From Spirochaetia bacterium UBA5550 (GTDB lineage Bacteria; Spirochaetota; UBA4802; UBA5550), in contig DINC01000104.1 in the NCBI GenBank assembly GCA_002425885.1, positions 1 to 16,911 of the forward strand: 16,911 nucleotides of DNA, read 5' to 3'. The notes below the pieces were generated by a model that made no database searches, was not told the DNA's origin, and was given only the letters and a program-made list of their open reading frames with translations. A program made the translations under genes and the position numbers. Below are positions 1 through 6,388 of the stretch, in pieces; the first letter of the stretch is position 1; each line of letters starts with the position of its first letter.

Positions 1-26
1 AGTTATTTTTTTTAAAAAATAAAACA

Positions 27-41
27 CCTGATTAAATCAGG
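27..41. repeat. Short perfect inverted repeat upstream of the inositol-phosphate synthase gene
   Basis: CCTGATT and AATCAGG face each other around one central A. It can also be read as a 6-bp stem with a TAA loop. On the minus strand it is followed by a T-rich run (about positions 24 to 8), as in an intrinsic terminator, but no minus-strand gene enters from the right. On the plus strand the following bases are only moderately T-rich. It could be the terminator of a gene left of the window or an operator about 30 bases upstream of the -24 element. The sequence does not decide. Confidence 0.4.
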
Positions 42-70
42 CTTAATTATTATAAAAAAAATATTTATTC

Positions 71-86
71 TGGCACACAAAGTGCA
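71..86 (+). promoter_or_regulatory. Sigma-54 (-24/-12) promoter candidate for inositol-phosphate synthase
   Basis: TGGCAC at 71-76 and GTGCA at 82-86 match the RpoN consensus (TGGCAC, five bases, TTGCA) with the exact 12-base GG-to-GC spacing and one mismatch in the -12 box. The predicted transcript start is near 97, leaving a leader of about 30 bases that contains the GAAGGAG ribosome binding site at 114-120. Any activator site would lie mostly outside the window. Confidence 0.6.
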
Positions 87-127
87 TTATTAATAAATGC
101 TAACATATTTATAGAAGGAGTCTTACA

Positions 128-1447
128 GTGGTATTAAAGAAAACCGAAATAAAAAAAGCCGAAGGAAAACTTGGTGTTCTTATTCCCGGCCTTGGCGCGG
201 TGAGTACAACATTCATCGCAGGAGTTATGATGATTCGTAAGGGGCTGAACAAGCCTGTTGGTTCATTGACCCAGATGGGAAAAATCAGGGTTGGTAAAGG
301 TGACGACGCTAAAGATATCGATATTAAAGATTTTATTTCTCTCGTTAACCTTAAGGATATGGAATTCGGCGGATGGGATATATTTGAAGACAGCGCCTAT
401 GAATCAGCAATGAACGCTCAGGTTCTCACAAAAGATGACCTGAATTCAGTAAAAGATGAGCTTTCAAAGATTAAACCATGGAAAGCGGTATTCAACAAAA
501 AATATGTTAAAAACCTTGACGGAAAATGTGTAAAAGAAGCTCCAACCTACTGGGATCTCGCGCAGATGGTTAAAGATGACATTACAAAATTCAAGGAAGA
601 GAAGAAGCTCGACAGAATGGTTATGGTATGGTGCGGAAGTACAGAGATATACCAGCAGGTGGTCCCCGGCGTACACGACACTCTTGCAAACTTTGAAAAA
701 GCACTCAAAGAAAGCCACCCGTCTATCGCGCCCAGTATGATATACTGCTACGCAGCACTTGACATGGGTATCCCTTACGCAAACGGTGCGCCTAACCTCT
801 GTAACGACATACCTGCTTTCTGGGAACTTGCGGATAAAAACAGAGTCCCAATGGGCGGTAAAGACTTCAAAAGCGGCCAGACATTCATGAAGACTCTTCT
901 CGCACCGGGACTTAAATCAAGAATGCTCGGTATGACAGGATGGTATTCAACAAATATACTTGGAAACAGAGATGGAGAGGTTCTCGATGATCCCGATTCA
1001 TTTAAGTCCAAGGAAGTAAGTAAGCTTTCAGTTCTTGAGCAGATACTTCAGCCGGAAGAATACCCGGATCTCTATAAGGATTTCTATCACAAGGTAACTA
1101 TCAACTACTACCCTCCGCGCGGAGACAACAAAGAGGGATGGGACAATATCGACATCTTCGGATGGCTTGGGTACCCGATGCAGCTTAAAGTGAACTTCCT
1201 CTGCAGGGACTCAATTCTTGCAGCACCTATAGTTCTTGACCTTGTTGTATTCTTTGACCTTGCACAGAGAGCGGGACTTACAGGGAACCAGGACTGGCTT
1301 TCATTCTACTGGAAAAGCCCTATGCATACACCTGACGAAGATCCGGAACACGACCTCTTTGTTCAGCTTATGAAACTCAAAAACACACTGAGATGGCTTA
1401 TGGATGAAGCACCTGTTACTTATCTCGGATCTGAGACATATAACTAA
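128..1447 (+). CDS. ino1: Inositol-3-phosphate synthase (myo-inositol-1-phosphate synthase)
   Basis: This NAD-dependent cytosolic enzyme converts glucose 6-phosphate to 1L-myo-inositol 1-phosphate, the entry step to inositol lipids, solutes or thiols. The N-terminal Rossmann motif GLGAVS is at residues 21-26. KSGQT near 246 and the block LGNRDG...DSFKSKEVSK near 274-295 correspond to the active-site and tetramerisation segments of the family. At 439 residues it is longer than the Mycobacterium type (about 370) and shorter than the eukaryotic type (about 530). I chose GTG at 128 because GAAGGAG lies seven bases upstream. It is monocistronic, behind a sigma-54-like promoter and ahead of a strong terminator. 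What the inositol is used for cannot be seen here. Confidence 0.95.
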   Translation: MVLKKTEIKKAEGKLGVLIPGLGAVSTTFIAGVMMIRKGLNKPVGSLTQMGKIRVGKGDDAKDIDIKDFISLVNLKDMEFGGWDIFEDSAYESAMNAQVLTKDDLNSVKDELSKIKPWKAVFNKKYVKNLDGKCVKEAPTYWDLAQMVKDDITKFKEEKKLDRMVMVWCGSTEIYQQVVPGVHDTLANFEKALKESHPSIAPSMIYCYAALDMGIPYANGAPNLCNDIPAFWELADKNRVPMGGKDFKSGQTFMKTLLAPGLKSRMLGMTGWYSTNILGNRDGEVLDDPDSFKSKEVSKLSVLEQILQPEEYPDLYKDFYHKVTINYYPPRGDNKEGWDNIDIFGWLGYPMQLKVNFLCRDSILAAPIVLDLVVFFDLAQRAGLTGNQDWLSFYWKSPMHTPDEDPEHDLFVQLMKLKNTLRWLMDEAPVTYLGSETYN

Positions 1448-1467
1448 GAAGAATAAATCTTAACAAT

Positions 1468-1499
1468 AAAAAAGGCTGCCCTTACAGGCGGCCTTTTTT
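1468..1499. terminator. Bidirectional intrinsic terminator between ino1 and the peroxiredoxin gene
   Basis: A 7-bp stem (1474-1480 with 1487-1493, one G.U pair) with a 6-base loop is flanked by six A and six T. It therefore works as a hairpin plus T tract on both strands, and serves the two convergent genes ending at 1447 and 1525. Confidence 0.9.
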
Positions 1500-1524
1500 A
1501 TTTATATCTATCTATGGAGGGGTA

Positions 1525-2250
1525 TTAATCATCCTCCATCTCTATCTTCCATACTTCCCATACTTTACCAACAAGATCCGGTCCGGGTTTAAGTGTCATT
1601 TTACCAGGTCTCCATCCTGATGGAGTTGCCTCTGTACCTTTGCTGTTTCGGACATGCTGGAATGCCTGCAGCTGTCTGATTGTCTCCTTAACATTTCTGC
1701 CAACCGGAGGTGTCAATACTTCGTATCCCTGGATAATTCCGTCAGGGTCAATTATGAATCTCCCCCTTGTTTCCACTCCTCCAATCTCATCGTAGATACC
1801 GTAAATAGTACCCACTTTACCACCTGCATCTGAGAGCATGGGGAATGGCACACCGCCTTTAACCATCTTTGACAACTCATTATCATTCCACATCTTGTGA
1901 ACAAAAATACTGTCAACGCTCATTGAAAAAACTTCCACACCGAGTTTCTGAAATTCAGGATATTTACCGGCAACTGCCGATACCTCGGTTGCTCAAACAA
2001 AGGTGAAATCACCGGGATAGAAACAGAGTACAACCCATTTCCCCAGGTAATCTGAAAGCTTCATGCTGATAAATTTGCCGTTATGATACGCCGGCGCTGT
2101 AAAATCGGGCGCCTTCTGCCCTACCTTAATCATGGGAACCCCCTTCTCAGTTTTTTTCTCCTCCGGGCCACCTGTAATAACAGGCTCTTTCTCTTCATCA
2201 GAAGAAGCGCCAACAGGACGGGCGCAGCCTACTTTAAGTTCTTCAGGCAT
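1525..2250 (-). CDS. Selenoprotein peroxiredoxin (AhpC/Prx type, Sec at the peroxidatic position)
   Basis: A thiol/selenol peroxidase reducing H2O2 and organic hydroperoxides. The reading frame is interrupted only by TGA at 1993-1995 (codon 86), precisely where the family has its peroxidatic Cys: PGDFTFV-Sec-ATEVSAV, matching PxxxTxxC. Homology continues in the same frame through [12 protein letters not shown] and PSGWRPGK to the end, so this is one 241-residue protein, not two genes or a pseudogene. A SECIS-like hairpin follows the UGA. The start ATG at 2250 has GGAGGT just upstream. Ordinary family members begin at about [11 protein letters not shown]; here 39 extra residues precede it, including C9 in VGCARPVG. 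The resolving Cys usual in the C-terminal CP(A/S)GW motif is Thr (TPSGW). The only other Cys are C9 and C76. The recycling thiol is therefore unclear. The gene is single and convergent with ino1. Confidence 0.92.
1965..1995 (-). promoter_or_regulatory. Bacterial SECIS-like element directing Sec insertion at UGA codon 86
   Basis: Reading on the minus strand, UGA (1995-1993) is followed after ten bases by a 7-bp stem, TATCGGC (1982-1976) with GCCGGTA (1971-1965, one G.U pair), closed by the loop AGTT (1975-1972). The loop G is about 19 bases after UGA. Known bacterial SECIS elements are stem-loops directly downstream of UGA with a G (often GU) in a small apical loop about 16-37 bases away, bound by SelB. 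This one fits that description. Confidence 0.8.
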
Positions 2251-2277
2251 TTTTTACCTCCGGATTTAATTTCTTCT

Positions 2278-2299
2278 CATGAGTGTAATACACATCATG
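2278..2299. promoter_or_regulatory. Candidate palindromic operator upstream of the peroxiredoxin gene
   Basis: GTGTA-A-TACAC at 2283-2293 is a perfect 11-base palindrome, flanked by CATGA and TCATG, which are also complementary to each other but offset by half a base pair. It lies 28-49 bases upstream of the peroxiredoxin start codon, where a redox repressor or activator would bind. I could not match it to a named regulator, and no clear sigma-70 promoter is visible on the minus strand around it. Confidence 0.35.
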
Positions 2300-2393
2300 A
2301 ATTATCAACAATATAGATGCTCTTACTGTTTTTTCATAATCTTTTTTGATAAATATACAAAATAAAAATTCTGGCATGATTCCGCACACCATC

Positions 2394-2442
2394 ATTGCAT
2401 ATTGCATAAAATGTCTTTTAATAACATTGCAAAATGCAATAT
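2394..2442. promoter_or_regulatory. Clustered ATTGCA half-sites: likely upstream activating sequence for a sigma-54 activator
   Basis: Two head-to-tail ATTGCAT copies (2394-2400, 2401-2407) are followed by a perfect palindrome ATTGCA-AAA-TGCAAT (2426-2440). ATATTGCAT (2399-2407) and ATGCAATAT (2434-2442) form 9-base perfect inverted arms. The group is centred about 200-250 bases upstream of the predicted sigma-54 transcript start at about 2646, the distance at which bacterial enhancer-binding proteins bind. In Desulfovibrio the ORP operons need such an activator (DVU2106/OrpR), so this is the natural candidate site. The rest of the 2251-2647 gap is AT-rich and shows no gene. Confidence 0.55.
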
Positions 2443-2619
2443 AGTTTCCGCCTAAAAACCATATCCGCCATATTACAGGAGCAAAATAAACAGTATAACC
2501 GCTTCATAAACACCGTTTAACTCCGTTTTTAGTCCCGCAAAACACTTTATTAAGAATAAATATCTCTCAAAACCATTTTATTTATCCATTCACCAACTTA
2601 TTTCTAAGATTTTATAATA

Positions 2620-2636
2620 TGGCATAATTATTGCAT
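2620..2636 (+). promoter_or_regulatory. Sigma-54 (-24/-12) promoter for the ORP-type operon
   Basis: TGGCAT (2620-2625) and TTGCAT (2631-2636) with exact GG-to-GC spacing match the RpoN consensus at all but one of the key bases (TGGCAT for TGGCAC). The -12 C at 2634 predicts a transcript start near 2646, only two bases before the ATG at 2648. The -12 box is also a copy of the ATTGCAT half-site seen at 2394-2440. Confidence 0.75.
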
Positions 2637-2647
2637 AATATACTACT

Positions 2648-3070
2648 ATGAACAATGAACTTATAGCTATACCGGTATTTCAGGAACGGGTCTCCCCTCT
2701 TCTTGATGAGGCAAGGCGGTTTGCGCTTTTTGAAGTCTGCGACGGTGCCATTATCCAGAAGATAGTTATAAACGTCGATCTCGATACAGACGCAATGAGA
2801 ATCTGCAAACTTAAAGATATGGGTGTAACTACACTCGTAAGCGGTGCTGTAAGCGGATACCTTTCACGCTTTATCGTTGAAAAGGGATTAAGGCATTATC
2901 CCTGGGTAAATGGTAATGTTGATGAAGTTATTGAGTCATATCTCAAAGGGGGTTTGACAGAATGTTTCGGGGGGAAGAGGAGATGCGAAGGGGGACGCAG
3001 ACGAAGATGCTGTATCAACTATAACAATGAAACTTTAATAAATAATATCGATAAGGAGAATACAGAATGA
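2648..3070 (+). CDS. NifX/NafY-like (dinitrogenase Fe-Mo cofactor biosynthesis domain) protein with Cys/Arg-rich tail, first gene of the ORP-type operon
   Basis: The first 100 residues have the Nitro_FeMo-Co fold of NifX, the NifB C terminus and MTH1175, which carry metal clusters: IAIPVFQERVSPLLDEA at the start and LKDMGVTTLVSGAVSG near 55-70. Family proteins of this kind encoded beside ORP include DVU2107 of Desulfovibrio vulgaris. The C-terminal tail from 106 carries C106, C113, C121 and C122 among many Arg and Gly (for example RRCEGGRRRRCC), which suggests metal or nucleic-acid binding. ATG 2648 is the only possible start, because in-frame TAA lies at 2636-2638, yet there is no ribosome binding site. 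The gene overlaps the next one by four bases (ATGA). Confidence 0.85.
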   Translation: MNNELIAIPVFQERVSPLLDEARRFALFEVCDGAIIQKIVINVDLDTDAMRICKLKDMGVTTLVSGAVSGYLSRFIVEKGLRHYPWVNGNVDEVIESYLKGGLTECFGGKRRCEGGRRRRCCINYNNETLINNIDKENTE

Positions 3071-3426
3071 AAATTGCAATATCTACAGAGGGAACGGAGC
3101 TCACTGACAAAATGGACACACGTTTCGGAAGGGCAAAAGGATTCGTTATCTACGATACTGAATCAGGCAAAGCCGAATACATTGATAACAAGCAGAATCT
3201 TGAGTCTGCGCAGGGTGCGGGTATTCAATCTGCAAGAACAGTAATTGATGCCGGTGCAGAAGCATTAATCACCGGGAACGTCGGTCCTAAAGCATTTACA
3301 ACTCTTAACAGCGCAAAAATTGATATATATCTTTTCAACGGCGGAACCATCAACGATGCAATAACAGCTTTTAAAGATGGTAAACTTACAAAAACAACTG
3401 ACTCCAATGTTGAAGGTCACTGGTAG
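3067..3426 (+). CDS. ORP-like (orange protein / MTH1175 family) metal-cluster carrier
   Basis: A 119-residue single-domain member of the NifX/MTH1175 family: MKIAIST at the N terminus, DTRFGRAKGFVIYD near 17-30 and GAEALITGNVGPKAF near 63-77. In Desulfovibrio the corresponding ORP (D. gigas ORP, DVU2108) binds a Mo-Cu-sulfide cluster without covalent Cys ligands; this protein has no Cys at all, which is compatible with that mode. The start is supported by AAGGAG at 3053-3058, and ATGA overlap couples it to the NifX-like gene. The position, directly behind the NifX-like gene and ahead of MinD and Mrp ATPases, is the main support for an ORP assignment. Cluster content cannot be read from the sequence. 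Confidence 0.8.
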   Translation: MKIAISTEGTELTDKMDTRFGRAKGFVIYDTESGKAEYIDNKQNLESAQGAGIQSARTVIDAGAEALITGNVGPKAFTTLNSAKIDIYLFNGGTINDAITAFKDGKLTKTTDSNVEGHW

Positions 3427-3445
3427 GAATTCTCACCCGTTTATC

Positions 3446-3504
3446 GGGGAGCCGGATATATAATATATTGAAGAGGGTTCTTCAATTCCGGCTCTCCAAT
3501 TTTT
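3446..3504 (+). terminator. Long two-tier hairpin with T tract: partial terminator or attenuator inside the operon
   Basis: An outer 11-bp stem (3446-3456 with 3487-3497, one G.U pair) encloses an inner 7-bp stem, TTGAAGA (3468-3474) with TCTTCAA (3479-3485), closed by GGGT. Five T follow at 3500-3504. It lies between the two small carrier genes and the MBL gene, with no obvious new promoter after it. It probably lowers, or stabilises upstream, the transcript so that the two carrier proteins are made in excess. Confidence 0.7.
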
Positions 3505-3525
3505 AAAAATTAAACAGGGATAATA

Positions 3526-4362
3526 ATGATAAAAAGAGTAACAGTAATTTGCGAAAACAGTGTTCAGACGTCGCTCCCTGTAATTGGTGAACACGGGCTT
3601 TCATTCTACATTGAAGGTAATGAGGGCTCAACGGTTTTTGACACGGGACAGGGCCTGGGGTTCATGAACAACATGAAAATATTAGGGAAGAGCTTCTCAG
3701 CAGTACAGAGAGTTATTCTGAGCCACGGACATTATGATCACACAGGGGGGCTCCTCCCGTTATTAAAGGAACGCAAAGAAAAGACACCGGTTTATCTGCA
3801 CCCTTCAGCTTTTTTTGAGAAGGGCGCACTCATGCCGGACGGAAACATGAGAAACATCGGCTTCCAGTTTGCGAAAGAGGAGTACGAAAAAAACGGCGCT
3901 GAATTCAGAGAAATTTCGGGCTTCACAAAGATCGATGAATCGATTGCAGCCATTTCCGCCATCAGCCATCCTGATGGATGGAGAGCCTGGGACACAAGGC
4001 TTATGCGGAAAAAAGATGATGCAATTACAGCAGATCCCTTCGAGGACGATCTCTCTCTCATTATAGAAACACCATCCGGACCGGTTGTGCTTCTGGGTTG
4101 TGCCCATGCAGGCATAATCGAAATTCTGGATAGTATATCAAAAAAAACGGGATATAAAAGTTTTCATTCTGTTATCGGAGGGACTCATCTCGATTCAGCT
4201 CCGGCAGAATATGTTGACAGGTCCATTGATGTTTTAAAAAGTTACAATGTGGAAAAGGTTGCAGTGTCCCATTGCACAGGATTAAGGGTCGCCGCACGTT
4301 TTGCTCACGAGTTCAAAGAAAAATTTATAAATGCCTCAGTGGGGCGGATCTTTGAATTCTGA
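3526..4362 (+). CDS. MBL-fold metal-dependent hydrolase (COG1237 type)
   Basis: A 278-residue metallo-beta-lactamase-fold protein. The metal motif is SHGHYDHTGG with H67, H69, D71 and H72; further ligands are probably H194 (GCAHAG), H221 (GGTHL) and H249 (SHCTG). This pattern is that of the family often annotated as 7,8-dihydropterin-6-methyl-4-(ribofuranosyl)aminobenzene-phosphate synthase, a label with little support outside archaea. It is cytosolic, with no signal peptide. AGGGA at 3516-3520 supports the ATG. The next gene starts 24 bases downstream. Its place between the ORP pair and the radical SAM gene suggests a part in cofactor chemistry, but the substrate is unknown. Confidence 0.85.
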   Translation: MIKRVTVICENSVQTSLPVIGEHGLSFYIEGNEGSTVFDTGQGLGFMNNMKILGKSFSAVQRVILSHGHYDHTGGLLPLLKERKEKTPVYLHPSAFFEKGALMPDGNMRNIGFQFAKEEYEKNGAEFREISGFTKIDESIAAISAISHPDGWRAWDTRLMRKKDDAITADPFEDDLSLIIETPSGPVVLLGCAHAGIIEILDSISKKTGYKSFHSVIGGTHLDSAPAEYVDRSIDVLKSYNVEKVAVSHCTGLRVAARFAHEFKEKFINASVGRIFEF

Positions 4363-4386
4363 TACATCAGGACGGAGATATATGCC

Positions 4387-5553
4387 ATGTTGAAAAGACT
4401 TTTTAATTACACACAGTCATTAAAGGGGCGCAGGGCTTCGAAGGAACCGGCTTTTACAGAGCTTTACCCTGCCCTTCAGATAACAAACGGCTGCAACAAA
4501 CAGTGCAAAGGGTGTCTCAGGTCGGCGAATTCATCCGCATACCACATGAGCCGTACGCAGTTTGAAAAATATCTTGAGGATCTCCGGCAACTGGGCGAGA
4601 GCGCACTGCTGAAATATCAGTTTGTTACAGGTGGGGAACCTACAATATGGAATAGCGGCGACATGGATATTGTTGACGCTTTAATATCGATGTTCGACCT
4701 GAATCTTATAGAGACAATTTCAATGCCCAGCAACGGCAAGGTCTTTGAAGATATTAATTACACACGTGAATTCTTTAAAAGATTATCTTCACGAATCAGT
4801 AAAAAAGCCCTTGTGGGAATAAGCATTTCGGAATACCAGGGTAACCTCAGCGAGTCAGGCTACATTGCGATGGATAACCTCCTGACCGTAAGCCGTGAAC
4901 CGGGTATGCAGGTAACCCCTATTATCCTTGTGACAATGGCTGTTGATGACAATGTTGACAAGAGGCTTCAAAAAATATATCCCGGCGTTCCGCAACGGGT
5001 CGTACCCCTGGCGCCCCTGGGTGATGCTGAAGGGCTTGAAGGACTCTGCCGGGCTCTGTCGCTCACTGGGAATGATAAATCGACCCTGGGGAACTATCTC
5101 CCTCATTATAAAAAAGAGGTTATTTCAAAACTCGGAATATCTGAAAGCGATTTTGACATATTTCCCAATTCAGCTATAATTGATCTCTTTTCTCTTTATA
5201 TTCATGGAGGGGACAGCCCATTTGTTGATGACAAATGGCATTACTGTCTCCCGTATAAAGATGATCCGAAATTTGACCTTTGCAATGTGGGGGAGATGCG
5301 TTCAGGCACAATTCCGGATTTTCTTGAAGAGATTGATATTCTTAACTGCATACGGGCTGAAGGTATACTCTCTGCAGTGGATGAACATAAAGATGAACTT
5401 TCAGCTGAAACACGTGACAAGCTTGAATATATGCTGAATACGCCGGATCAGAAAGTCTCTGTAGCGTACCGCGGATGTATGGTATGCAAAAAAATGTATG
5501 ATTACGGAATAATAAAGGAGTTAGTTGATGGAAATAGCAGTAGCAAGCGGTAA
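4387..5553 (+). CDS. Radical SAM protein with C-terminal cysteine set, in the ORP-type operon
   Basis: The N-terminal radical SAM core has C36-X3-C40-X2-C43 (NGCNKQCKGC) for the SAM-bound [4Fe-4S] cluster and TGGEPT at 81-86 for SAM binding. The C-terminal 100 residues add C287, C299, C321 and the pair C364-X2-C367, which look like ligands of an auxiliary SPASM/twitch-type cluster, though the spacing is not the standard one. The length is 388 residues. I do not recognise a characterised relative. The setting, between an MBL hydrolase and ferredoxin-MinD ATPases in a NifX/ORP operon, recalls NifB (a radical SAM enzyme that builds the FeMo-co core), but peptide or small-molecule modification is equally possible. 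Its 3' end overlaps the next gene by 26 bases from the preferred ATG (5528), so translation is probably coupled. Confidence 0.85.
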   Translation: MLKRLFNYTQSLKGRRASKEPAFTELYPALQITNGCNKQCKGCLRSANSSAYHMSRTQFEKYLEDLRQLGESALLKYQFVTGGEPTIWNSGDMDIVDALISMFDLNLIETISMPSNGKVFEDINYTREFFKRLSSRISKKALVGISISEYQGNLSESGYIAMDNLLTVSREPGMQVTPIILVTMAVDDNVDKRLQKIYPGVPQRVVPLAPLGDAEGLEGLCRALSLTGNDKSTLGNYLPHYKKEVISKLGISESDFDIFPNSAIIDLFSLYIHGGDSPFVDDKWHYCLPYKDDPKFDLCNVGEMRSGTIPDFLEEIDILNCIRAEGILSAVDEHKDELSAETRDKLEYMLNTPDQKVSVAYRGCMVCKKMYDYGIIKELVDGNSSSKR

Positions 5554-6388
5554 AGGGGGAACAGGTAAAACAACTGTTTCTCTTTCACTGGCAACATATT
5601 ACAGGAGTAAAGGTTTCAAGGTAGCTCTTCTTGACTGCGATGTTGAGGAGCCTAACGCGAACCTTTTTTTGAACGCTGAATTAACAGAGAAGGTTGACTG
5701 TAAAATTCTTCTCCCTAAAGTTGATGATTCACTATGTACAGGATGCGGCAAATGCGACGAACTGTGCGAATACAGCGCAATTGTACTGATAAAAGGGAAG
5801 CCCCTTGTGCTCCCTGAGATGTGCCACTCATGCGGAGGGTGCGCGCTCATCTGCCCGGAAAAAGCAATAACAGAGATCGAAAGAGTTATCGGAGTTGTTG
5901 AGAAGGGGGAAAAAGACGGGATTAAATTCGCAGGGGGAAGACTGAATATAGGAGAGGTGCTCTCCCCGCCGCTTATCGGTGACGTAAAAGAGAACTACCC
6001 CGACGAGGAGATCAGGATACTGGACTCCCCTCCCGGCACATCCTGTCCGGTAATTGAATCTGTAAAACGCGCGGACTTTCTTTTACTTGTCGCGGAACCT
6101 ACACCTTTCGGGCTGAATGACCTTAAATTGGCAGCAGGTATGGGTGACGCATTGGGCCTCCCCTCTGCAGTTGTAATAAACAAAGGGGGAGAGAACGACG
6201 GAATGATTATAGAATTCTGTGAATCCGTCGGACTCCCTGTGATTGAATCTATCCCTGACAATAGAACTGTGGCTGAAAAATATTCACGGGGTGACTGCGT
6301 TTCAATCATCAGGGAGAATTACAGCGGCAAACTCGAAAAGATTGTTGAACATATCAGACTTAACAGCAGGGAGGCAGCAGTAAAATGA
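5528..6388 (+). CDS. MinD-superfamily P-loop ATPase with inserted 2x[4Fe-4S] ferredoxin domain (first copy)
   Basis: A deviant Walker A GKGGTGKT lies at 8-15, switch I LLDCDVEEPN at 34-43 and switch II LDSPPG at 165-170. Between them sits a ferredoxin domain with two clusters: C70, C73, C76, C80 and C99, C102, C105, C109. This is the architecture of DVU2103/DVU2104 in the Desulfovibrio ORP locus and of COG1149 proteins. It probably forms a homodimer or a heterodimer with the next protein, using ATP to move electrons or clusters. TTG at 5525 is in frame directly before ATG 5528; AAAGGAG ends at 5520, seven bases before the ATG, so I chose the ATG. The stop overlaps the next ATG (ATGA). Confidence 0.92.
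   Translation: MEIAVASGKGGTGKTTVSLSLATYYRSKGFKVALLDCDVEEPNANLFLNAELTEKVDCKILLPKVDDSLCTGCGKCDELCEYSAIVLIKGKPLVLPEMCHSCGGCALICPEKAITEIERVIGVVEKGEKDGIKFAGGRLNIGEVLSPPLIGDVKENYPDEEIRILDSPPGTSCPVIESVKRADFLLLVAEPTPFGLNDLKLAAGMGDALGLPSAVVINKGGENDGMIIEFCESVGLPVIESIPDNRTVAEKYSRGDCVSIIRENYSGKLEKIVEHIRLNSREAAVK

Noticed and set aside
1525..2250. Peroxiredoxin as a pseudogene or as two separate genes split by a stop
   Set aside because: The stop is TGA at the catalytic Cys codon, the frame does not shift, no start with ribosome binding site opens the second part, and a SECIS-like hairpin follows.
2372..2386. A second sigma-54-like site (TGGCATG...CCGCA)
   Set aside because: The GG-to-GC distance is 11 instead of 12 bases, and RpoN promoters tolerate spacing changes poorly; the -12 box is also poor.
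3792..4115. Minus-strand ORFs inside the MBL gene, and similar antisense ORFs elsewhere (for example 464-718, 5995-6309)
   Set aside because: They lie opposite well-supported genes, have no recognisable domains and no proper ribosome binding sites; they are reading-frame shadows.
5525..5527. TTG as start of the first ferredoxin-MinD ATPase
   Set aside because: It is only four bases from the ribosome binding site; the following ATG at 5528 has the better spacing and gives the usual family N terminus.
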